DNA from: Megalonaias nervosa
Lineage: Eukaryota > Mollusca > Bivalvia > Unionida > Unionidae
NCBI GenBank assembly: GCA_016617855.1
Contig: JAECUM010012947.1
Location: forward strand, 45,847-109,846
Direction of reading: 5' to 3'
DNA length: 64,000 nucleotides
Shown: positions 54,281-61,366 of the stretch, piece after piece
Numbering within the stretch: the stretch's first letter is position 1
Layout of the letters: each line of letters begins with the position of its first letter
Position numbers and translations under genes: made by a program
Notes under the pieces: model-generated
What the model was told of the DNA's origin: nothing
Seen by the model: the letters and a program-made list of their open reading frames with translations, nothing else
The model's database searches: none

Positions 54281-57200
54281 CCTTCTTGTTGGTGACTATC
54301 GTCTTGGAACCATTTTTTATACCAGTTTGACCGTACGGTAAAGTGAAGTGATTGGGAAGTCGTACTCGCTTCTGGTACACGATTTGATAGACTTTTTCCA
54401 AGGGTCGACTGACGATTTGGTGTGTGGGTAAACGTACAATCTTGTGCGGTTCGTGGGTCGTCACTTTAAAATTTCCATCCTGTCCAGACTGCAAGGCTTC
54501 TTGCAAGACGCCAAAGTTCACCACTCGACTGGTGCGATAACTGGGAGTCAATCCTTTCACTTTGCACTCCGTGTACACTTCTCCTTGTTTGTCCCGGTAT
54601 TCGTAGCCGTAATTTTTGGGACCACCACTTGGAAAAATTAGAATCTTGTCGTCCGGATGCTCGTCCATCCATGCGCCTTAACGATCTCCTTCGATGTCAG
54701 GGTGAGGTTGACCCAGGCGATCGATGTAGATGCAACTGTCCGTGTCAAAATACAGCACACGATCTCCTAACAGTTCTAAAGCTTCGTACAGTTTTAAACG
54801 AGCATGGGCTGTCACGTAAGCCGAAATGAAGACATTTCCAAATTCGTCGGCTTCTACAAAGTCCAGTTCTTCTTCGTAATTGACTAAGAGCAAGTCCTCA
54901 CGAAGGGCGTCCACGTCTTTCATGCATTTCGTTTTGTCGTGAATCATCTGGAAGTAGCGGGAAGGTTCTGTCAAATACTCCGTCTTGGGTAAACACGGTC
55001 GTTGTGCCACTTTACCCCACAAACAATTCAACATCACTTTGGCAAACGATCGCCTTCCTTCGTTTTCTCGATGTGGTCTAAAGGGATGCCTTCCTGCTCC
55101 AAGTATTTCTCTTTGAATTTCTTTTGGTGTTCGGGAGTGTCGCACCAGGAAGGATAGCCGCTAACTTTTTGTTTCAGTTTCAAAATGGAATTCACATAGT
55201 CTGCAAAAATCCCTTTTTGAGTCTCGTCGCCTTTGTGGTATTTTTCTGTCTTGGGAAAGTGGTAAATTGTGTACACTTCTAACAGTTGGTATCCCAAGTC
55301 CAGAGCTTTAAACAATTCCACGCTGACCCACGTTCCCGTGAAGGCGCGTTCTTCCTGAGTGTGCTGACAAGGTCGGTCTTGGTTGCACGTTTCGGAACAA
55401 GTACGGCACAAGGGAAACATCAGTTTTCCTTGGCAATGGTGAGGTAAAACGGGATGGTATAAGTACGTGGGAGGCAAGACTTTACATTTGATCAATCCTT
55501 CGTATTGTCTAATATTGTCCACGTAGATGTGTTCCGTCAGCAATTGTGGGTGCCCTGCGGGAAAGTGACAATATTTGCACACGTACGGATACAGAGAACA
55601 CACGTCCAAGTATTTGATTTCCTCTCCTTTCTCTTCGTCGGCTTGGTATAGCAAACAGGTGGCATTCGTCCGTCCTCCGTACAAACTGTCCCTTGGGTTC
55701 AGTGGGTCCACCAGCTTGTAACTTTCCACGATGCGCTTCAACTAAGAATCGGTTTTCAATCGCTGATCGTACTCGTGTTCCCACATTTCTACCACTTGGT
55801 ATCCTTGCTCTTCTAACTTCAAGCGTCGCTGACAAGTGGCCTGGTACAAGTCTTCCATGGTCCGCTGTAAAAACTGATTTTTAGTGTTACGTTGAGGTAG
55901 CAGATAGGACATCCGTGAAATAAGCACCCGTTAAACTCGTACACAATCTTGGGGTTTTCTAAGTCCCAGCCATCCACTGAATATCTTCCGATGGCCTTTT
56001 CGCCTCCTCCGTTGCGAGCATGTTGGATCCATTTGTCTTCCTTGTCACACAAGTAATGTAACCAGCGTAGGGCTTTGACCGAGTACTGACGTTTGAAAAA
56101 GTTCGTCGTTTGAGGACCTATGACAGCCATTGTGTTTTCGGGCATGAATCGTTGGCAGTACACTAAGGAACACGCTTTGGCAATGGTGCAGGCTTCTTTC
56201 AAAGGATCGATCTCTCAGTGTTCCATGAACAGTTCTCGAAATTTTCCACAGCAACGCCGTAAAATGTCCACGTCGGAACGACAATATTTTAACATTTCTT
56301 CCTGAAAGTCGAAAGGGCCCGAGGCGTGAGCGTGGTACTAAGCGTAGAAAGCTTCTCGTTGTTCGGTACGCATGTTGTCGGGGTCGTAGTAGTGAGCCTC
56401 GGGCAAATGGGGTAGAACGGTATGTTGATTGGCTTCGGTATTGAAAAAGTGCGGAAAATAGCCTTTGGCCATTTCTGTCATGCCAAACGTTTTAGGCATG
56501 CGACTCAAAGGCATGGCCAAGTAACTCATCGAATCTTTAAACTGCACTTGGCCCACTTGCATGGAAATGATTTTGGCTCCGTTCAAAGTCACTTTAGGAC
56601 GTTCGGTACTTTGTTCCGTATAGTATCTCAAAAGAAACTGTCCATCGTATCCCGAGAAATTGTGAGCCATCACCGTGGCATAGCGATGACAATCTCCGTA
56701 ACGTTCGATGTCTTCTGGGCTCCACGTCTCGTCGATAGGGTTTAAGATCCATTGGGCAAAATCACCCAAAGTATTCGGTCCCCGAAAAATTTTTTCACGT
56801 TCTCCAGGAATCTTGCTACAGTGAGGGCAATGAGTCAAGATAGGCTCTTGGATGCACTTCTCACACGCTCGATGAGCCACGCAGAAATTTGGAATGTGAA
56901 TGCCAGTCTCTTGCATGCATTCGAAATCGAAAAAGATGAAATTCCTTTTCTTCTTGTGGTCATCTGCTTCCTGTATGGAATGCTATTTCTGAATGTAGCA
57001 TTCGTGTTCCAAGTCCAAGATTTGGTGACAAATATGACATCGTTTCTTTCCTGAACAGACGTGAGCCTTGGCATTATTGGTACGTATGCCTTGTCTACAA
57101 GTAGGGCACAATCTCAGGAGTTGGCAAGCACTTTTCCGCTGTGAACCTTGCGTTTCAGATGTTGTTGGTAACAGGTAGGGCTGACAAACGTGCGCTGACA

Positions 57201-58291
57201 AGCTGGGCAATGCACTCGTTCTTGTCCTTGGTCCAGACAGGGCTTAGAGGCTAAACATCCCTCACATTTAGATTCACAATGCTTGTGTTACTGTCGATTG
57301 TTATAGCAATAGTCACATTTCTCACAGTAATAACCGTATGACAGGAATGCAGTGATACTGGTAATGGCATCGAAATGTTCATCGTGATGATAGACGTGAA
57401 TGTATTTTCCGTCTTTGAAATTTTTGCCTCGTGGAGCCAAGACGTCTTGCAATTTTTGCATTTCAGGAATGCCGCAGGGTGTGTCTTTGGATAGCTCTGC
57501 TTGTTGTAACAGGAGTTCTGCATCTCTTTGTTGTTTGGCTCGGTCCGATTGCTGAATAGTTTTCCAGGCTCTTTTCCATTCTGCTGTGTCGTTCTTGTCG
57601 GCATACGTTCGTCCCACCACGATGGCACGGGCTAAACACATCTGGTCTTGAGGGTTGTTAATTTGAACGATGCTGCGCTTGATGCTGCGAAAACTGTCTA
57701 CCAAGATCACCTTTTTTTTGCCATGTCCTGTCCCTTAGGGAAGAGACACGTGGGTCATGAACAGTGTCGCTTTTCCGTCGGTGATGTGAAACTTGTCGTT
57801 GGATTGTTGTACGTGTTGAATCTTGTCCATGACTTTGGAATTCTGCTGGGCTGCTAAACTCGATCCAAACGGGTGACTTCAAACTGCCGTGATGAATAGA
57901 AAGTCTCAAGCGATCATCTTCTTTGGCTTGACATTGCCGTGGTTAACAAAGAATCCCACACATCAGTGATGAACCCTTCTGCTTTCTCCAACGGTACGTC
58001 GGACTTGAAATCTTTAAACTTCACTGCGTACGTGTAGGCCGTAGTTCTAAATTTTCTACAGGAGCGTTTGTCCGTCTCTCGAATGTGGAAGTACTTTTCA
58101 AGGTTTACTGGTGGCGATGGACTTTGGTTTGGTGTAGACTCTCTGGGCCTAGATTCTGGTTCACTCATCTCATCTTCAAAATCGCTGGAATGAATTTGAG
58201 CCAAGACTTCAGCTACTGTGCGAGCCGATAAATCACACTTCTGCCTCTTACTTTCTTCTCCTTTCTTTACGAAATGATGCGATCGTTTCAT
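54252..58291 (-). pseudogene. Family B DNA polymerase (protein-primed type) with long N-terminus, broken
   Basis: The start MKRSHHFVKKGEESKRQKCD at 58291 lies below TATATAGG (58339-58346). A long N-terminal region (RSIVQINNPQDQMCLARAIV) includes cysteine pairs (CEKCDYC, CHICHQIL). The exonuclease has FFDFE-type and HNFSGYDGQFLLRYY motifs and CRSDVDIL. The palm has KYLDVCSLYPYVC, AKVMLNCLWGKVA and VLYFDTDSCIYID; the C-terminus has SGGPKNYGYEYRD. Stops: TAA about 57288, TAG 56338-56340, TGA 56215-56217, TAG 55742-55744, TAA 54678-54680. Frameshifts near 57910, 57760, 57200, 55915 and 55110. About 1,340 codons, longer than usual for Polintons. It would replicate the element. Confidence 0.9.
54314..54322 (-). 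promoter_or_regulatory. TATA box of BIR gene 2
   Basis: GGTATAAAAAATGG on the minus strand, about 35-40 bp above the ATG. Confidence 0.55.
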
Positions 58292-58426
58292 CTTGACTGC
58301 AAAAAGTTAAATTACTACATTTGAAACGCCACGGACCCCTATATATCCATGTCAGACTCAATGTGTATATAAAGGGCTGGTGTCTTCCCTCTCAGTATTC
58401 ATTTCGCTCTCAAGCCGATCAACACG
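58292..58426. promoter_or_regulatory. Bidirectional promoter between polymerase and zinc-knuckle genes
   Basis: TATATAGG on the minus strand (58339-58346) is about 50 bp from the polymerase ATG. TATATAAAG on the plus strand (58366-58374) is about 53 bp from the zinc-knuckle ATG. The two TATA boxes are head-to-head, 20 bp apart. Confidence 0.7.
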
Positions 58427-58861
58427 ATGGAAGAACCCACACAGATCGAACTTCTGATCAGAGCTTTGCGAGGTGTCATAAGAAAGTTTTCTTCAAACAA
58501 GCCGACGGACTACTCTACCTCCTTTCGAGATAAAAGTCAAGATACTTGCTATATCTGTCAGAAGAAAGGGCATTGGGCTACAGAATGTCCAGACCGTCAT
58601 AAAAGCAAGACCAGTGTCAAAAGAGACAAGAGTCAAGATACCTGTTATCATTGTAAAGAGAAAGGACATTGGTCTTCAGAGTGTCCTAAGAAAGAACAGG
58701 AGCAGGAGGAGGAAGAAGAAAAAGAGGTGCCCTCGGCAAAGGAAGAACCCCGTCACGTTCAGAAAGAGAATACAGAAAAGAAAAGAAGACGAGAAAAAAG
58801 TCAGGAAGAAGAGGAGGAGAAAACTGTGAAAGTGAAGAAATTTAAGAAACAGAGAGAGTAA
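58427..58861 (+). CDS. Two-zinc-knuckle (CCHC) protein with acidic/basic tail, 144 aa
   Basis: An intact frame, MEEPTQIELLIRALRGVIRK. Two CCHC knuckles, CYICQKKGHWATEC and CYHCKEKGHWSSEC, each follow DKSQDT, so the second looks like an internal duplication. The tail has a glutamate run followed by K/R-rich residues (KVKKFKKQRE). CCHC knuckles bind single-stranded nucleic acid, as in retroviral gag or CNBP. It is the only inward gene on the plus strand and the best preserved one. Role in replication or packaging is inference. Confidence 0.82.
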   Translation: MEEPTQIELLIRALRGVIRKFSSNKPTDYSTSFRDKSQDTCYICQKKGHWATECPDRHKSKTSVKRDKSQDTCYHCKEKGHWSSECPKKEQEQEEEEEKEVPSAKEEPRHVQKENTEKKRRREKSQEEEEEKTVKVKKFKKQRE

Positions 58862-59120
58862 AGAAAAAAGACAAAGAAGAAGTCTGTGAACTTTTTAAAA
58901 AAGTGTTGTATTATATTGTGTTGTGATATTGGATTGTAAAAATTTGTAACAGAATAGACCAGACTGAAAAAACGTAAGTGTCTCTTGGTTTTGATTGTTT
59001 AGAATATTAAGGACCTACGCTCACGCACTCACACACGTACATCATTGAGTAAACAAGGGATTTTGAGTTTTAATTGATTTTGGCAAAATGAATTAGTATC
59101 TCTTTTCGAAAGAAGTGAGT

Positions 59121-59136
59121 GGCCCTGAAAAGGGCC
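59121..59136 (-). terminator. Histone-type stem-loop (copy B)
   Basis: Minus strand reads GGCCCT-TTTC-AGGGCC followed by ACTCA, and TCGAAAAGA 11 nt after the stem. Same layout as copy A, but outside the inverted repeat. Confidence 0.8.
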
Positions 59137-59162
59137 ATTGGGTATTTTTTCAGAAAACAATC

Positions 59163-59354
59163 TCAGGAACGATAAGCAATCCGCTTTAACTGCCTTAAGC
59201 CTTTGCCACGGCCAAGGCCTACTTCTGGACTTGCTCCCGTCAATGATTTGGTAGAAATCACTAGGGGTGGTATCTCCGGTGGTGGTGGTGTGTGTGTGTG
59301 TGTTTGCGTTCGCATTTGTTTGTGAGGATAGTATAGTGTGTATGTTTTATGCAT
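59163..59354 (-). pseudogene. Gene remnant upstream of stem-loop copy B
   Basis: The frame begins in the minisatellite (HTHTPPPP), so only the end is informative: LVISTKSLTGASPEVGLGRG, then KGLRQLKRIAYRS and a stop at 59163, 26 bp before the stem-loop. It is a basic tail of an unknown protein. The stem-loop suggests a third gene of the histone-type 3'-end class. Confidence 0.4.
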
Positions 59355-59512
59355 TCTCGTCCGTTGGTGTGGATAGTAAATAGGTGTGTGTTTTATGCTT
59401 TCTCATTCGTTGGTGAGGATAATAAATATGGTATGTTTTATGCATTCTCGTACGTTGGTGTGGATAGTAAATAGGTGTGTGTTTTATGCATTCGCGCTCG
59501 TTGGTGTGGATA

Positions 59513-59565
<53 letters not shown>

Positions 59566-59650
59566 ATGCATTCTCGTTCGTTGGTGTAGACAGTAAATAG
59601 GTGTGTGTTTTATGCTTTCTCATTCGTTGGTGTGGATAGTAAATAATATG
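59310..59650. repeat. 46-bp minisatellite with (GT)n, right TIR
   Basis: Units of TTCGTTGGTGTGGATAGTAAATAGGTGTGTGTTTTATGC, one with an expanded GT run (59516-59561); the counterpart of 48690-49040. Confidence 0.88.
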
Positions 59651-59694
59651 TGAAGTGAGTGTAAGGGATGTTTTCGTTCACGTCCGTGCTTGAA

Positions 59695-59702
59695 GTATAT
59701 AA
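59695..59702 (+). promoter_or_regulatory. TATA box of the right TIR gene
   Basis: GTATATAAC, with the surrounding CACGTCCGTGCTTGAAGTATATAAC shared with the left TIR. The 5' leader to the ATG at 59872 is about 140 bp and GC-rich. Confidence 0.6.
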
Positions 59703-59871
59703 CAGTATAGCGTTCGTCATTCGCACCACATGGCCCAGCTCGGGGCCATGAGCCCAACCCGGGGCCAAGGGCCCAGCCCGGGGCTATAACCAGTCGCAAA
59801 ATCGCTTAAGTGCACAAGCGACTATAATTCTTCAGTCAGTCATTCGCACCATTCAACGCTGAATACAAAAA

Positions 59872-60248
59872 ATGGCTAGCAACATGGAGAGAATGATAAG
59901 ATTGCAGGAGGTGGTAAACATACTAGGCATGGTGGAGGAGATGCTACTTAGAATGCAGCTTGGGGCTTATAGCCCGCACAGACTGGCTATGGAAATCAAC
60001 AATTTAAAGAGAGGAAAGGAGATATTAAATAAGATGATTAGAATTGAAAAGGATGAAAAGGAAGATTTAGAAGACAAAAGGAGGATGAGGGAGTGGAACG
60101 AAAAAATAGAAAAGGAAGAAGAAAATGAAAAAAGGAAGAAACAGGAAAAGGAGGAGGAGAAGGAAAAACAGGAGGAAGAAAAGAATGAGAAGAAGAAAAA
60201 AGTGTAGGACAGAAAATAAGAAGTTGGTGGAGGAATAGAAGAACTTAG
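59872..60248 (+). pseudogene. TIR-borne charged helical protein, right copy
   Basis: Starts MASNMERMIRLQEVVNILGM in good context. A hydrophobic/helical first half is followed by NNLKRGKEILNKMIRIEKDE and a long E/K-rich coiled coil. The frame stops at 60205-60207. The tail homologous to the left copy (IRSWWRNRRT, stop at 60246-60248) is in another frame, so a shift in the A-rich tract has cut the protein. The stem-loop copy C follows 25 nt later. Compared with the left copy, the coding region is strongly diverged while the flanks match. Confidence 0.65.
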
Positions 60249-60272
60249 AAGAAGACAAAGAAGAAAACCAAA

Positions 60273-60288
60273 GGCCCTTTTCAAGACC
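60273..60288 (+). terminator. Histone-type stem-loop (copy C), decayed
   Basis: Reads GGCCCT-TTTC-AAGACC, so two stem pairs are lost. ACTCCATTGCT is followed by TCGAAAAGA at the shared 11-nt spacing. Confidence 0.65.
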
Positions 60289-60528
60289 ACTCCATTGCTT
60301 CGAAAAGATTTATTCTTTCTTGCCTAAAATTTTTTTTAATCGATTGTATAATTTATATTTAACTCCCCAAAACATTATTCTCTTATCTAAAAAATTTTGT
60401 TAGTCGATTTTATAATTTGTGTATGATAGACTGATGTTCATCAATCTATGGAAAAAAAGAGAATATATAAAACATACTATACTATACTATTCACTGACAC
60501 GAACGCGAATGATTCAAACTTTATATAG

Positions 60529-60800
60529 AAATGACACAGGTGGCATGACGTCAGGGTACTTGCTATACACAAACTTGAACGCGAATGATTCGTGTTTGTA
60601 TATAGAAATGACACAGGTGGCATGACGTCACGGTACTTGCTATACACAAACACGAACGCGAATGATTCGTGTTTGTATATCGAAATGACACAGGTGGCAT
60701 GACGTCACGGTACTTGCTATACACAAACACGAACGCGAATGATTCGTGTTTGTATATAGAAATGACACAGGTGGCATGACGTCACTGTACTTGCTACATT
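60529..60800. repeat. CRE-bearing 77-bp tandem units, right
   Basis: Four units with TGACGTCA at 60545, 60623, 60700 and 60777 (spacing 77-78 bp). Each also has ACACGAACGCGAATGATTCGTGT, an imperfect palindrome. Confidence 0.88.
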
Positions 60801-60964
60801 GTTGCAAGTGTCTAGGAGTTAAGGAATTAAATTGATGTAGAACACGAATGGTTCGTGATTTTATGTATTTAAGTAATTTGGTATAAGCCATCAGCCTACG
60901 AAACAGTGGCTGATTTTTTAGTACTGTTGATTGGCTGATGGCGTGTGTATAGAGAGTTATAATA

Positions 60965-61130
60965 TCCACAAACACGGACGCGAATGATTCGTGTTTGTAT
61001 ATAGAAATGACACAGGTGGCATGACGTCACGGTACCTTCTATACACAAATACGTACGTGAATGATTCGTGTTTGTATATAGAAATGACAAAGGTAGCATG
61101 ACGTCACGGTCCTTGCTACATTGTTGCAAC
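60965..61130. repeat. Extra CRE-bearing units outside the element end
   Basis: Two further units (TGACGTCA at 61022 and 61099) lie beyond 60886, suggesting a duplicated or truncated second end. A GCCATCAGCC...GGCTGATGGC inverted pair (60887 and 60933) separates them from the TIR. Confidence 0.75.
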
Positions 61131-61139
61131 TGTATGGTA

Positions 61140-61366
61140 CCGTGAGGTCACCCTACCTGTTCCATTCCTCTTGTCGCTATACAAAATTCCCATTGAGGCT
61201 ATACTATCCCAGGGTGTGCTAGTCGCTATACAAAATTCCCATTGACGCTATACAGTCCCAGGGTGTGCTTTTGAGGCTATAATTCGTGTCCGTAAACGTG
61301 CCCGGGGGCGTGGGTTGGTCTGTAATGCTAATTCCCATTGACGCTATTCTATCCTACTGCACTACT
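61140..61366. repeat. Short direct repeats between element and duplication
   Basis: Three copies of ATTCCCATTGA(C/G)GCTAT with TCCCAGGGTGTGCT; no gene. Confidence 0.6.

Larger units (their letters stand above)
47532..60886. mobile_element. Adintovirus/Polinton-type element, 13.4 kb, degenerate
   Basis: Inverted repeats (47532-49060 and 59290-60886) enclose family B polymerase, packaging ATPase, capsid and adenain-like protease genes, plus BIR proteins. The capsid family ('F54H12.2-like') and polymerase differ from the 7053-22855 element, so this is a separate lineage. No integrase or penton-type gene was found; a deletion at the ATPase/capsid junction shows that material has been lost. No target duplication is visible, and more repeat units continue to 61130. 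An endogenous, inactive copy. Confidence 0.88.
59290..60886 (-). repeat. Right inverted repeat of the second element
   Basis: The reverse complement of 47532-49060 in overall order. The outer part is near-identical to the left copy, including the CRE units and the 3' flank of the gene. Four CRE units against two on the left. Confidence 0.85.

Noticed and set aside
59967..60290. Serine/phenylalanine-rich minus-strand frames
   Set aside because: Antisense of the glutamate/lysine-rich TIR gene.
47532..60886. An integrase gene in the second element
   Set aside because: Looked for a DDE core on both strands and saw none; recorded as absent or deleted.
60640..61129. Minus-strand frames reading YTNTNHSRS repeats
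   Set aside because: They are translations of the 77-bp CRE-bearing tandem units; the twin at 47371-47742 likewise.
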